NCBI GenBank assembly: GCA_963816065.1
Contig: CAWFJG010000024.1
Span: 124,001 to 188,000, forward strand
Direction: 5' to 3'
Length of the DNA stretch: 64,000 nt
DNA from: Roseiarcus sp963816065
Lineage (GTDB): Bacteria; Pseudomonadota; Alphaproteobacteria; Rhizobiales; Beijerinckiaceae
The stretch's first letter is position 1; every line of letters starts with the position of its first letter. This document shows positions 26,596 to 35,989 of the stretch, one piece after another. Made by a program: the position numbers and the translations under genes. The notes beneath the pieces were generated by a model. That model saw only the letters and a list, made by a program, of their open reading frames with translations. It was not told where the DNA came from and did not search any database.

Positions 26596-26747
26596 GAAAA
26601 CGCTCCGTACCTCCATTGGCAACGAAGCCGGACCGCACCCGACCGCGCCTTTACTCTACAGCTAGCGTGACACCCTTGTGAAGGCCCGAGATTTTATGGT
26701 TTTTCAAGGGCTTCGCCACGGCATGCGGAGACAGGCGGACGAATCAG

Positions 26748-27650
26748 TCATCGCGCCTGACGCTCGATGGCTTCCATGTCGGCGTCCGAAAGGCCGAAAT
26801 GGTGGCCGATCTCATGCACCAGGACGTGGGTGACGACGGCCTCGAGCGTGTCCTCGCCGTCGCACCAGGCGTCGAGCAGGGGCCGACGATAGAGCCAGAT
26901 CATATTGGGCAGTTGCCCCGTCTCATCGGTCGCGCCGCGGTCCGACAGGCCCCGCCCGCGAAACAGGCCGAGCAGGTCGAATTCGCTCTCGATCTCCATC
27001 TCGTCGAGCGTTTCGTCATCGGCAAAATCCACGACCTGAATGACGAGCCCTTCGCAGAGTCTACGGAACTGCGCCGGCAGCCGCTGAAAGGCCATGTCGG
27101 CGAGCGCCTCGATTTCCTCCAGGGTCGGCGCGCTGAGGCGTCCGACGGCGCTCGCGTCGGCAGGGCTCATGTCGGCGTCCGTGTGGGCTGGCGGCTCGAG
27201 TTCGATCGATCGGACGCGAGCGGCGTCGAGGCCGTCGACCAGGCGCAACATGCGCTCGGCCAGCGCGGCGCGGACCTTTTCGGCGGCCTCGGGGAACTCC
27301 GCAAGCACCCGGCGAAACGTCTCGCGCGGAATGCGGGTGAGCACAGTATCTTCGACCGCCCGGGCTTCCACCCGTCGGACCACCGGCGCATAGAGCGCGC
27401 TCTCGCCGATCAGCGCTCCGGTGGTTACCCGTCGCCCGCCGTCGGGCGAACCGCTCGGGTCCTGAACAAGCACCGCGCCGGACTGAACGAAATAGGCCGC
27501 CTCGCCCGCCTCGCCCGCGCTGAACAGCGTCTCACCTGCGCGCAGGCGTTGTCTCGCGCAGGAAAACGCGACGAGTTGCACCGCCTCGCGCGGCATCAAG
27601 CTGAACGGACGGGTCCGCGCCAGCCGCGCGACATCGGCGTCGAGCGTCAC
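26748..27650 (-). CDS. Fusion of a cyclic-nucleotide-binding domain with a zinicin-like metallopeptidase
   Basis: A continuous 300-residue protein with two parts. Residues about 15-140 are a Crp-type cyclic-nucleotide-binding fold (LRAGETLFSAGEAGEAAYFV, GALIGESALYAPVVRRVEAR) without a DNA-binding helix-turn-helix. Residues about 175-300 are a minimal zinc peptidase (PF06262 type) with HEIGHHFGLSDADM, that is HExxHxxGxxD, near residue 280. The two are usually separate proteins. The ATG overlaps the stop of the response regulator (ATGA), so they form one operon. A plausible reading is a peptidase whose activity is tuned by a nucleotide ligand and whose production is tied to a two-component system; this is inference. 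Confidence 0.8.
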   Translation of the reverse strand: MTLDADVARLARTRPFSLMPREAVQLVAFSCARQRLRAGETLFSAGEAGEAAYFVQSGAVLVQDPSGSPDGGRRVTTGALIGESALYAPVVRRVEARAVEDTVLTRIPRETFRRVLAEFPEAAEKVRAALAERMLRLVDGLDAARVRSIELEPPAHTDADMSPADASAVGRLSAPTLEEIEALADMAFQRLPAQFRRLCEGLVIQVVDFADDETLDEMEIESEFDLLGLFRGRGLSDRGATDETGQLPNMIWLYRRPLLDAWCDGEDTLEAVVTHVLVHEIGHHFGLSDADMEAIERQAR

Positions 27651-28354
27651 CCGGAGGGCCCCTCGTGGGCGGCGATGAGTTTGTAGCCGCCGGCCTCGGT
27701 GACGAGGAGTTGCGCGTCCGCCGGATTGTCCTCGATCTTCTGCCTGAGGCGGTAGATGTGCGTTTCGAGGGTATGCGTGGTGACGTTGGAATTGTAGCCC
27801 CAGACGTGCTTCAGCAGCGTCTCGCGCGCCACCGGCTGCTGGTCGGCCCGGTGCAGGAAGCGCAGGATCGCCGCCTCCTTCTCGGTCAGCCGAAGCTTGA
27901 CCCCCTTTGCGTTGATCAAATTCTTCGAGGTCGGCCGGAACAGGTAGGGCCCAACCTTGAACTCGCTGTCCTCGCCGGCTTCGTATTGCCTGAGCTGGGC
28001 TCGGATCCGGGCCAGCAGCACGACGAAACGGAACGGCTTGCCGACATAGTCGTTCGCGCCCGAGTCGAGCCCCTGCACCGCGTCTGCGTCCTCATCGTGC
28101 GCGGTCAGCATGATGATCGGGCGGCGATAGCCGTCGCGGCGGAGTTGCCGGACCGCATCCCGGCCGTCGCGGTCGGGCAGGCCGACATCCATCAGCACGA
28201 TGTCCGGGTTGGTCTCCAGCGCCTTTGTCAGCGCCTCCTCGGCGGTCGAGGCGCTCTCTACCTCGAACTCGGGATGCAAAGCGAGTTGCTCGGCAAGCGC
28301 GCTGCGCAAATCGACGTCGTCGTCCACGATCAGGATTCGTCGCGGCTGATTCAT
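27647..28354 (-). CDS. OmpR/PhoB-family response regulator
   Basis: A 235-residue regulator. The receiver domain has the acidic pair DDD (residues 11-13), the phosphoacceptor in IVLMDVGLPDRDG near residue 56, MLTAHD and the lysine in YVGKPF. The C-terminal winged-helix domain has LRLTEKEAAILRFLHRA and THTLETHIYRLRQKIED. No histidine kinase lies next to it, so its partner is unknown. It is followed by the cyclic-nucleotide/peptidase fusion in the same operon (4-base overlap). Confidence 0.92.
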   Translation of the reverse strand: MNQPRRILIVDDDVDLRSALAEQLALHPEFEVESASTAEEALTKALETNPDIVLMDVGLPDRDGRDAVRQLRRDGYRRPIIMLTAHDEDADAVQGLDSGANDYVGKPFRFVVLLARIRAQLRQYEAGEDSEFKVGPYLFRPTSKNLINAKGVKLRLTEKEAAILRFLHRADQQPVARETLLKHVWGYNSNVTTHTLETHIYRLRQKIEDNPADAQLLVTEAGGYKLIAAHEGPSG

Positions 28355-28648
28355 GACCGCAGTTTACCTGTTGCGTCGCCGCCCCGCTAGGGCGCAACGC
28401 CGACTTGCCCGCGCGATCGGTCGAACGCAAGAGGCTGCGGCGGCCTCGGCCGCCTGAAACATCTTCGTTCTTAACCCGTCCGGCGACTTGCCGCTGAAAC
28501 GTCCCGCGCGCCATCGGCGACGGATTCCTCGAGCCCTCTCGGACAACAACGTCGACAATCCCGTCGGGGTCTTCAAGCTCCGCCGGCGCCGGCCGTTTGG
28601 CCGCTACGGGGAAGGTGATAGGGTGGGACGACCGGCTGTGAGGGGCCC
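28355..28648. other. Intergenic region without a recognised gene
   Basis: Divergent spacer of 294 bases between the response regulator and an exported protein. It should hold both promoters, but no convincing -35/-10 pair or operator was picked out. A GC-rich stretch near 28570-28600 (CGCCGGCGCCGGCCG) can fold on itself. Confidence 0.5.
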
Positions 28649-29146
28649 ATGCGCGTTCATTGGTTTGGCGCCGCCGCGGCGATCTTCGCTGTCGCTTCCT
28701 CTTCCATCGGGCTCGCCGAGCCGCTCTCGTTCAAACCCGACGCCTTCGGCTTCCAGTTCAACGCGGCTGCCAAACGGCTCGGCGTCGACACCCGGCTGGC
28801 CCTGCACACGTGCAAGACTGGCGGTCCCACATGCAGCTATCAGACGTCCACCGGACTCTATTGCTTTGCCTTTACAGAGTCCGTCTCGACTGTCGATTCT
28901 GTTATGTGCATTGCGGGCGGAAAGAACGCATCTGACGATTTCATGATGCTTTTCACCGTTCTCCCTTCGATGTTTCAGCCGCCAGCGTCGTCCGATGAGC
29001 GGGCCATCGCCATGCAGAGGGTCGTCGAACAGTTCGAGCGATCCGGGCGTCAGCACGGCGAGGCTTTCCTCCATGACGTGACCTACACCATGGCCAAGAC
29101 GCCCGGGCTTGGCCTGATGCTCACCGCCGATGCCAGGCGCCGTTAA
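28649..29146 (+). CDS. Exported protein of unknown function
   Basis: A 165-residue protein with a signal peptide (MRVHWFGAAAAIFAVASSSI) and four cysteines in the mature part (HTCKTGGPTCSYQT, YCFAFTES, VMCIAGG) that could form two disulfides in the periplasm. The C-terminal half is helical. No family was recognised. It is preceded by GTGAGGGG before the ATG. Confidence 0.65.
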   Translation: MRVHWFGAAAAIFAVASSSIGLAEPLSFKPDAFGFQFNAAAKRLGVDTRLALHTCKTGGPTCSYQTSTGLYCFAFTESVSTVDSVMCIAGGKNASDDFMMLFTVLPSMFQPPASSDERAIAMQRVVEQFERSGRQHGEAFLHDVTYTMAKTPGLGLMLTADARRR

Positions 29147-29321
29147 CCCGTTTGAGGCCGGCTTTGAACGGGGCCCGGCCAAAACCGCCCATTCCCCGGC
29201 CATCCCCGCAGGTCATCAGATCTTGCGCGCGATAAATGGCCGTGCGACCTGCAAAGGCGTTTTCCCGCCTCTCCCGGACCCTTGCGGGAGGATCAGGCAG
29301 GAGCGCCGCACGGGGACCGAC

Positions 29322-29546
29322 TCAGCGGTTTCGCCGAGATTTCCGGCCTGACCGTGCAGGCGTGGCGGCCAAAGGACCGAGCGTCCGGAGCAAGCCGGCG
29401 TACTCGCTTCGCCACTTTTCGTATTCCGATGGGAGAATCCCAGCGAGCCAAAGCGCCTCGGCCATGGGCCTCCCATCCGCCACGAGGAGATCAATCACGC
29501 GAAGTCTTTCGAGAATCTCGCTGGGACTGAGGGTTCGTCTGGCCAT
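29322..29546 (-). pseudogene. IS3-family OrfA-like fragment
   Basis: Seventy-four codons from the ATG at 29546 encode LSPSEILERLRVIDLLVADG and AGILPSEYEKWRSEYAGL. These match the helix-turn-helix N-terminus of IS3-type OrfA proteins, with the xWRSEYxGL end of the first domain. The leucine-zipper part and OrfB are missing and the end (RSGRKSRRNR) is unrelated. It is either a relic or a small domesticated DNA-binding protein. The rest of 29147-29840 has no recognised gene. Confidence 0.6.
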
Positions 29547-29840
29547 GCCACGTGCGCCCGTGCAACCGGCGGCGGCCGGTCCGCGCCCACGCTTATGCGC
29601 GGCGACGCCTCTCCGGGAATTGGCCGGCGGATGAAGCTTCCTCAACAAAGCCAGAGGTTGGCGGTCGCGCGCCATCGCGCCAGAGGCCGCCGGCCGGATG
29701 CGCTAAACCCGCTCCGTTCATTGAGAAATCGTAATGCCCCGAGCAAAGGCCGGACACGTCGGGACGCATAGGATCGCACAGTGCCGGCCGCCCTCCGCGG
29801 TGGCGAGACAAGAGGAAACAGCAACAGGAGTGGAAATTCC

Positions 29841-31326
29841 ATGTCCAGCCAAAACCCCTTCGAGACCTTGCGGCTCCGAAACGGCATTTTAGCCGGCGCC
29901 GCCGCTGTTGCGCTCATTGCGGCGGGAGCCGTCGGCGAGGGCGCGTTGACCGCCGCCCCCGTCGCCCACGCCGCCGCCATATCGACCGCCAACCTTCCGT
30001 CACAAAATCTGCCTTCGTTCGCGTCGCTGATCGATCGCGTCAAACCAGCCGTCGTTTCCATTCGGGTGAAGGCCGTCAGCGCCAGAGATTCGAGCGGCTT
30101 GAGCGGGGAACTGGATAACCTGCCGCCCCAGATCCAGCGGTTCTTCAAACAGTTCGGCAAACAGGACAATGTCCCCTCCAATCCTCGATCCGTCATCTGG
30201 GGCGAGGGCTCGGGGTTCTTCATCTCTCCGGACGGCTATATCGTCACCAACAACCATGTGGTGCACGACGCGAAGTCCGTCACCGTGACGACGGACGACG
30301 GCAGGACGCTGGACGCCAAAGTCATCGGAACCGACCCGAAGACCGATGTGGCGCTCCTGAAGGTCGAACAGGCGGGGAATTATCCCTATGTGTCGTTCGC
30401 CAGCGAGGCGCCGAGGATTGGCGACTGGGTCGTCGCGATCGGCAATCCTTATGGTCTCGGCAACACGGTCACGGCCGGAATTCTTTCGGCTAAGGGTCGC
30501 GACATCGGCGACGGCCCTTACGATCGGTTCCTGCAGATCGACGCTCCGATCAACAAGGGCAATTCCGGCGGGCCGACCTTCAACGAGGAAGGGCAGGTCG
30601 TCGGGGTGAACACGGCGATCTATTCGCCCTCCGGCGGAAGCGTGGGCATAGGCTTCGCCATACCGTCGGACACCGTCCAGCAGGTCGTGGACGAACTGGA
30701 GCACGGCGGCGTGGTCAGGCACGGTTATCTCGGCGTGCGAATTCAGCCGGTCGGCCCGGATATTGCGCAAGCCATGGGCCTGAACAGCGCGAATGGGGCC
30801 ATCGTCGATCAGACCCTGCCGGGAACGCCGGCCGCCAACGCAGGTCTGCAAAGCGGCGACATCATCACCAAGGTTAACGGCGGCGAGGTCAAAGACGCGG
30901 GCGATTTGACCCACACGATCGGCATGATGAAGCCAGGCGACCATGTCGATCTCACCTATCTGCGCAACGGCCAGGAGAAGACGGCCAGCGTATCGCTCTC
31001 GTCGCAGCAGTCCGAGAAGGTGGCGAGCGCGAGCACGCCGACGCCGGAGGCGCTGGGCCTCCAGCTCGCTCCGGCGGGCGAGGTCGCGGGCGCCAGCAAG
31101 ACCGGCGTTGCGATCGTCGGCGTCGATCCGGGCGGCGTCGCCGCGGAGAAGGGATTGACCGCCGGCGACGTCATTCTCGACGTGGCGGGCAAGCCCGTGA
31201 CGACGCCGCAAGACGTGCGGTCCAGCATCGCTTCGGCCCGGCAGGCGGGAAAGAAGGCGATTCTGATGCGGATTTCAGACCGCCGGTGGGGACCGCTTCG
31301 TAGCCTTCTCGTTCCCGAACGCATGA
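29841..31326 (+). CDS. degP: Periplasmic serine protease/chaperone DegP (Do/HtrA), frameshifted near the C-terminus
   Basis: HtrA-type protease that degrades or refolds damaged envelope proteins. It has a signal/anchor segment (ILAGAAAVALIAAGAV), the catalytic triad in TNNHVVHDA (His), DPKTDVALLKV (Asp) and NKGNSGGPTFN (Ser), and two PDZ domains (about residues 290-375 and 400-490). Near 31273 a TTT should be TT: with one T removed the end reads MRIQTAGGDRFVAFSFPNA and stops at 31326, the normal DegP ending. As given, the frame instead runs on to 31451 with non-DegP sequence. The start ATG at 29841 has AGGAG upstream. Confidence 0.93.
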
Positions 31327-31352
31327 CGCCGGGAGAGGCCCGATCTGGGAGA

Positions 31353-31372
31353 GCTCCGGTTCGGTCCGGAGC
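31353..31372 (+). terminator. Weak terminator-like hairpin after degP
   Basis: GCTCCGG (31353-31359) and CCGGAGC (31366-31372) form a perfect 7-bp stem with a six-base loop, 27 bases after the restored degP stop. Only CTTCC follows, so termination would be weak or Rho-assisted. The rest of the 31327-31551 spacer is GC-rich with no gene. Confidence 0.35.
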
Positions 31373-31551
31373 CTTCCAGGTACGCCTGGCTCTCACGGCG
31401 GGCCCCGCCATCCTGCGGGCGGCCTCCGGGTCTCCCCCGACTTCTGCCTAACTACCTTGCAAGTCCCCGGGTTTGAGGAGATCGCTCCGGGACAGTAGGC
31501 GCCGTCCACGGTTGGCTCGCCGCCGTCCAGCGTCTCCGCCGCGGCCCCCCT

Positions 31552-33513
31552 TCATCGCAGCCGGACCGGAATGACCTCGATGGTGAGTTGCACCGCGTCG
31601 CCGAGGCCGTAGTACGAATAGGCCGGCCGCGACACCGCCCTCAGGAACAAGAACAGGTTCAGCCGCAGGCGTTTGAACAGGCTGCTCCGGCGCGACGGCA
31701 GCAGGTGGTCCTGCATGATGTGCACGATCCACTGATGCGGGTCGGCCGGAAGGTCGATCTCCTCGTGCCGCGCCAGGTCTTCCAGCGCCTGCTCGACGTT
31801 GGGATCCTCGAGGAAGCCAAAAGACAGCTCGACGCCGATCACGCTGCCTTTGGCCGGGCTGCGGTCGAACACGGTGACGTGATAGCGGCTACCGTGGATG
31901 TGGGGGGTCTTCTTATGGCTGACCTCGACGAAGATCAGGTTGCGCGGCAGCATGCCGGTCCGTTCGGCGATCAGGCGGATGAGAGATGGCGCGCGGTCGC
32001 CGAGCCCGCGCAGCGGCCGGGGCGACATGATGAGCGCGTTGCGTTCGAGAAAGGCGCTGCTTCTCCGATGCAGCGTGACGATCTCGGACAGGGTGAGCGT
32101 CGCCTTGGCGTTGTGGGCGGCGTAGGTCGCCTTGCGGCCCCAGCGCCAAGTCGCCATCATGGCGAAGGCGGCGGCGCCGACCGCGATCGGGACGTACCCG
32201 CCCTCCAGGAGCTTCAACGAACTCGCGGCGAGATATGTCGTATTCAGCGCGGTCAGCGGCCCCCAGACGAGCGCCGTGCGCGTCGGACTCCAGCCCCAAT
32301 GGCGCTGGGCGACGGGGATCATTGCGACCGACGTGAGGACCAGCACGCCGGAGACGGCCAGTCCATAGGCGGCCGCCAACGCGGCGCCGGACCGAAAGAC
32401 GAGGACGAGCGTCACGCAGCCGACCAGCAGCGCCCAGTTGACCACGGGGATATAGACCTGCCCCTCGTGCGCGTGGTGGGTATGCTCGATGTCGAGGCGG
32501 GGGAAAAGGCCGAGCCGGATCGCCTGCGAGATGAGCGAGAAAACGCCGGTTATCAGCGACTGCGAGGCGATCACGGCGACGGCTGTCGCAAGGACCACCA
32601 TCGGGATCACGAGATCTTGCGGGGCGAGCGCAAAGAACAGCTTGTCCTGCGCGACCGGGGCGCCGCCGAGGAGATGGGCGCCCTGGCCTAGGTAGTTCAG
32701 AAGGAGCGCCGGATAGACGATGGCGTACCAGGAAAGCCGGATCGGCGCTGCGCCAAAATGGCCGACGTCGGCATACATGGCTTCGCCTCCCGCGACCACC
32801 AGCATGACCGCGCCGAGCAGTTCCAGCGTCTCGATGAGATCGGAGCGGGCAAGGAGACGCAAGCCGTGCAGAGGGTTGAGGGCGGCGAGGATCTGCGGTT
32901 CGCGCGCGATTGCGGCCGCGCCGAGGGCCGCCAGCACGACGAACCAGAGGAATGCGACCGGTCCGAACACCGAGCCGACCCGCGAAGACCCCTTGTACTG
33001 CACGGCGAACAGGCCGATCAGCAGACCGATCGTCACCGGTCCGACGACGGCCGTGAGACCGGGTCGGGCGACGTCCAGGCCTTCGACCGCCGACAGGACG
33101 CTGATCGCTGGCGTAATCATGCCGTCGCCGATGAGCAGGCCGGCGCCGCCGATCAGCGCCCACAGCATGACGCGAACCCGGCGATCCTTGCGGTCGTGCA
33201 GGAGGCCGTAAAGCGCGAACAACCCGCCTTCACCGTCGTTCTGGGCGCGCAGCACCAGGAGCGGATACTGGACTGCGACCACCAGTGTAAGGGACCAGAG
33301 CGCGAGCGACGCGGCGCCGACGGCGTCCAGAGCCGAGTGCGACCGTGCGACGCGGGCGATGAGATCCATCGCATAGAGGGGCGAGGTCCCGATCGACCCG
33401 AAGACGACGCCGAGGGCGCCGAGCGCCGACGGTCCCACGCCCCCCTTCGGCGCATGATGGCGCTCGCGCCCGGCGGCCCCGGCGCGGCGGGAAGGTTCGG
33501 CGAGCAGAGTCAT
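31552..33513 (-). CDS. kup: Potassium uptake protein Kup
   Basis: Kup-type K+/H+ symporter of 653 residues in the inner membrane, for potassium uptake, notably under acidic or osmotic stress. The family start ALGALGVVFGSIGTSPLYAM, the signature IGDGMITPAISVLSAVEG and about 12 membrane segments are present. A cytoplasmic C-terminal domain begins near residue 470 with YHVTVFDRSPAKG and VELSFGFLEDPNV in it. The gene is convergent with degP. No frameshift was seen over nearly 2 kb. Confidence 0.95.
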   Translation of the reverse strand: MTLLAEPSRRAGAAGRERHHAPKGGVGPSALGALGVVFGSIGTSPLYAMDLIARVARSHSALDAVGAASLALWSLTLVVAVQYPLLVLRAQNDGEGGLFALYGLLHDRKDRRVRVMLWALIGGAGLLIGDGMITPAISVLSAVEGLDVARPGLTAVVGPVTIGLLIGLFAVQYKGSSRVGSVFGPVAFLWFVVLAALGAAAIAREPQILAALNPLHGLRLLARSDLIETLELLGAVMLVVAGGEAMYADVGHFGAAPIRLSWYAIVYPALLLNYLGQGAHLLGGAPVAQDKLFFALAPQDLVIPMVVLATAVAVIASQSLITGVFSLISQAIRLGLFPRLDIEHTHHAHEGQVYIPVVNWALLVGCVTLVLVFRSGAALAAAYGLAVSGVLVLTSVAMIPVAQRHWGWSPTRTALVWGPLTALNTTYLAASSLKLLEGGYVPIAVGAAAFAMMATWRWGRKATYAAHNAKATLTLSEIVTLHRRSSAFLERNALIMSPRPLRGLGDRAPSLIRLIAERTGMLPRNLIFVEVSHKKTPHIHGSRYHVTVFDRSPAKGSVIGVELSFGFLEDPNVEQALEDLARHEEIDLPADPHQWIVHIMQDHLLPSRRSSLFKRLRLNLFLFLRAVSRPAYSYYGLGDAVQLTIEVIPVRLR

Positions 33514-33657
33514 CGGCGGTCGCTTCTACAAGCCCATTCTGCATAGCGAATGTTAACCGGCAATGCCGTCCGCCCGCGACACTTGCGCCCAGGCCCGACA
33601 TGGTCTAGGGCCGCCCGATCTGGACGAACACCCATCGGGACATGAAGGAGACGGGCT

Positions 33658-33903
33658 TTGGCCGCAACCGCGTCCGTAAAGCCGATCAACTGGCTCAATA
33701 TCTCGACGCTGGCCAGCGTCGCAATTCTCGTGGGCGCCGAATTGATCGGGGCCGCGGCTGCGGCCGGCTGGGCGATTGGCGGCCTGTTCTTCCTCGGCAC
33801 GCTGATCACCCATCTCCTCCAGGCGGCCTTTGTCCTCCTCGCGCTGGTGGGGCTGTTCTACTTCCTGCGGGCCGCGATGGCGCACGAGAGGCTGCGCGGA
33901 TAG
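33658..33903 (+). CDS. Small membrane protein with a TTG start
   Basis: 81 residues with two long hydrophobic stretches (STLASVAILVGAELIGAAAA and GLFFLGTLITHLLQAAFVLL) and a short basic end (HERLRG). AAGGAG at 33645-33650 is placed seven bases before TTG at 33658, which supports this unusual start; no ATG or GTG is better placed. It is divergent from kup with 144 bases between them. Function unknown. Confidence 0.65.
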   Translation: MAATASVKPINWLNISTLASVAILVGAELIGAAAAAGWAIGGLFFLGTLITHLLQAAFVLLALVGLFYFLRAAMAHERLRG

Positions 33904-34303
33904 GAGCGGGAGAGGCGCTGGCGCTGGCGTCATTTCGAGGGCGGTCGCGGTCGGACGAGATGCGATCAGGCGGGACGACGCCGTTTGCGGCGCTCAAGCT
34001 GGCGGGGCTCGCGGTCGGATCGCTTGACGTCGATGTCGCGGCGGGGCACGGCGGCGCCAATCCTTGCGACTGCGGATGGGAGCCGCGCGGCGACGCCGAT
34101 GCCGAATCCATGAAGGCCTCGCTGGCGTGTTCCGCAACAGCGACGCCGCCGCCGTCTCGCCCGGCGGCGCAGGTTGGCCACGCTTGAGATCGGATTCTTG
34201 ACCTGAGCCCGTCATCCTGTCGCGGGGACATTGCGATCATTGTCGCGGACGCCGCAATATCTGCAAAGGCGGCGCTGTAATGCGACGGAAATACCGAGAA
34301 GGA
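33904..34303. other. Gene-free region
   Basis: About 400 bases with long open frames on both strands but no start with a ribosome-binding site, no recognised domain and GC-driven composition. Nothing was supported here beyond the terminator hairpin at its right end. Confidence 0.5.
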
Positions 34304-34327
34304 AGAGGCCATTGAAGAACGGCCTCT
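34304..34327 (-). terminator. Candidate terminator of the sorting-tail esterase
   Basis: AGAGGCC (34304-34310) and GGCCTCT (34321-34327) form a perfect 7-bp stem with a ten-base loop, 20 bases beyond the stop of the esterase on the minus strand. It is followed on that strand by TTCCTTCT, a poor but pyrimidine-rich tail. Confidence 0.5.
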
Positions 34328-34347
34328 CCCGATGGTGAAAGTGTCGC

Positions 34348-35297
34348 TCAGATGGCGACAGCGGCGCCCTTCCGCGAACTGCGGTAGCCAGCGAAGCCGA
34401 GGCCGACGAAGCCGAGCGCCATCGTCGCCCAAGTAGACGGTTCGGGGACCGGCGTCGGCAGCGACAGAACTTCGTTGTAAAGTTCATTGCCTACGAGCGA
34501 ATGTACGTACGTGGATGGATGGGCGGAGTAGTAATAGAAATATGTGTTCGGCGCTGAACAGGAAGGCGTGGAGCCGAAGCTCTTACACGCATCCGTCGTA
34601 TTGCTCAGTCCGTACAACGACGGATTGTTATGAATATAGTCGTAGTCCGGGCCCCAATTGCTTAGATTAAAGGTGGCGTCCGGATATTCAGCCTGGAGCT
34701 CCGGCACCAGAGACTTCGTAACCGGGGTTGAAATTGTCGGCGCTGTCGGTAAATGGCGGCACGGACGCCGGCAACAGGGCGATCTCGAAGATGCGGGCGC
34801 CCAACGCGTAGAGCGTGGCCACCTGTGAAGCCGTTGCGTCATTGACCTGACCCGAAGTGACCTTAGTGTGGTCGTTCAAGCCGCCCAACAAGAAAAATAG
34901 CGAACTGTCCGGGTTGAACGTCACTTCATCCGACTTCACGTAGTTTTGAAATTCTGCGACCTGCTGTGTGAGGCTCCGTGGCTGGACAGCGGGCGGAGTT
35001 CGGCCCGACAAAGACGCGAGCGCCGCTCTCCGCGAAGTTGACGCCATCCGTGCCGGGATCCGGATTTTTAGACGTGGTCAGCGTGATCCCAAAATCCTGC
35101 GCCAAGTACCCAACAACGGTTGGGCCATTTGACAATTCAACGTATGCGCCAGTGTCGGAATAACTGTCCCCAAAAACGAAGAGATCGTTGATGACGACGG
35201 CCGAGGCGGGCGTTGACTGAAAGGCGCCGCAGTGGCAGAACTGATGCTTAATGACGCGCAATGTACTGGTGCATAAACATCTCAATATAGGTGACAT
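34348..35297 (-). CDS. SGNH/GDSL esterase with a PEP-CTERM sorting tail, two frameshifts
   Basis: Three overlapping frames make one exported SGNH hydrolase. Block I is LFVFGDSYSDTGAYV with the catalytic Ser. Block III is FFLLGGLNDH. The His of block V is in SAHPSTYVHSLVGN near the end. The protein closes with TPVPEPSTWATMALGFVGLG and a basic YRSSRKG, a complete PEP-CTERM tail for outer-envelope sorting. Frame changes are needed near 34985 and near 34715, and the signal peptide region is also poor (TPASAVVIND precedes block I), so a further error may lie upstream. The gene is probably intact in the organism, given the indel pattern of this window. Confidence 0.8.
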
Positions 35298-35348
35298 GGT
35301 GGGTCAACCCCTTCATTAGTCGAAGAAATCCGCAACTTATCTGTCAGT

Positions 35349-35711
35349 TTAGATTGTAATCATTGTTATCCGACACCTATACACGCAGTCGCGTGTATCG
35401 CTATTTTGAACGTCTGTATGGCCGCCAGCAAAGGGGATGGCTCGACATCCGGCAGCGGAGAACTGCCGTTCCGTCTTGAATCTTCTTGTTGATTGAGCAC
35501 GGGATTGATTGGGGGCGGCCGTATGTCGCCGCTCGCCGCCGTCCAGAACGTCGTTCTTAAGCGACGGCTTCAGCGCTCCCGATAAAGCGCCCGCCAGCCC
35601 TCGGATTGCGCCGCGTGCGCCGTCTCGACCGAAGACCGGGCCGATCGGGTTGTGCCTCTGCTCCTGCGCAGCCACGACAAACGGCGCCGAGAGGCAGAGC
35701 GCGAAACCCAT
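35349..35711 (-). CDS. Possible small exported protein, weakly supported
   Basis: A 120-residue frame from the ATG at 35711 starts with a signal-like MGFALCLSAPFVVAAQ and continues GPVFGRDGARGAIRGLAGAL before becoming basic and low in structure. There is no ribosome-binding site and no family, and the 35298-35989 gap has other open frames of similar quality. It may be spurious. Nothing else was supported in this gap. Confidence 0.25.
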   Translation of the reverse strand: MGFALCLSAPFVVAAQEQRHNPIGPVFGRDGARGAIRGLAGALSGALKPSLKNDVLDGGERRHTAAPNQSRAQSTRRFKTERQFSAAGCRAIPFAGGHTDVQNSDTRDCVYRCRITMITI

Positions 35712-35989
35712 CCCGCGCGTCGTCAGCCAGCAACGCGGCCGGCGTGAATGCTTGCAGCGAGCGAGAGAATTGCAGAGGCCCGCTCGCTTTGGCCGAACCC
35801 TCGCGCGCGGCGAACTCGGGCCCAAGCCCGAACCGGAAGGCCCCCAGACGTCCCCGACAAAGGGACCCGAGCGCGTCGCCATCACGCGCGACTTCGATAA
35901 CTCGGGGTTGGTCAGCCTTTTCCCGCAAGGCTTGCTTTTGTCCGGAGTTGAGCCCAAGTTGGCGCAGTTACAACCTCGGACGTGTTGTT

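Noticed and set aside
31274..31451. DegP with a novel C-terminal extension to 31451
   Set aside because: One base less gives the standard DegP ending at 31326; the extension is an out-of-frame read of non-coding sequence.
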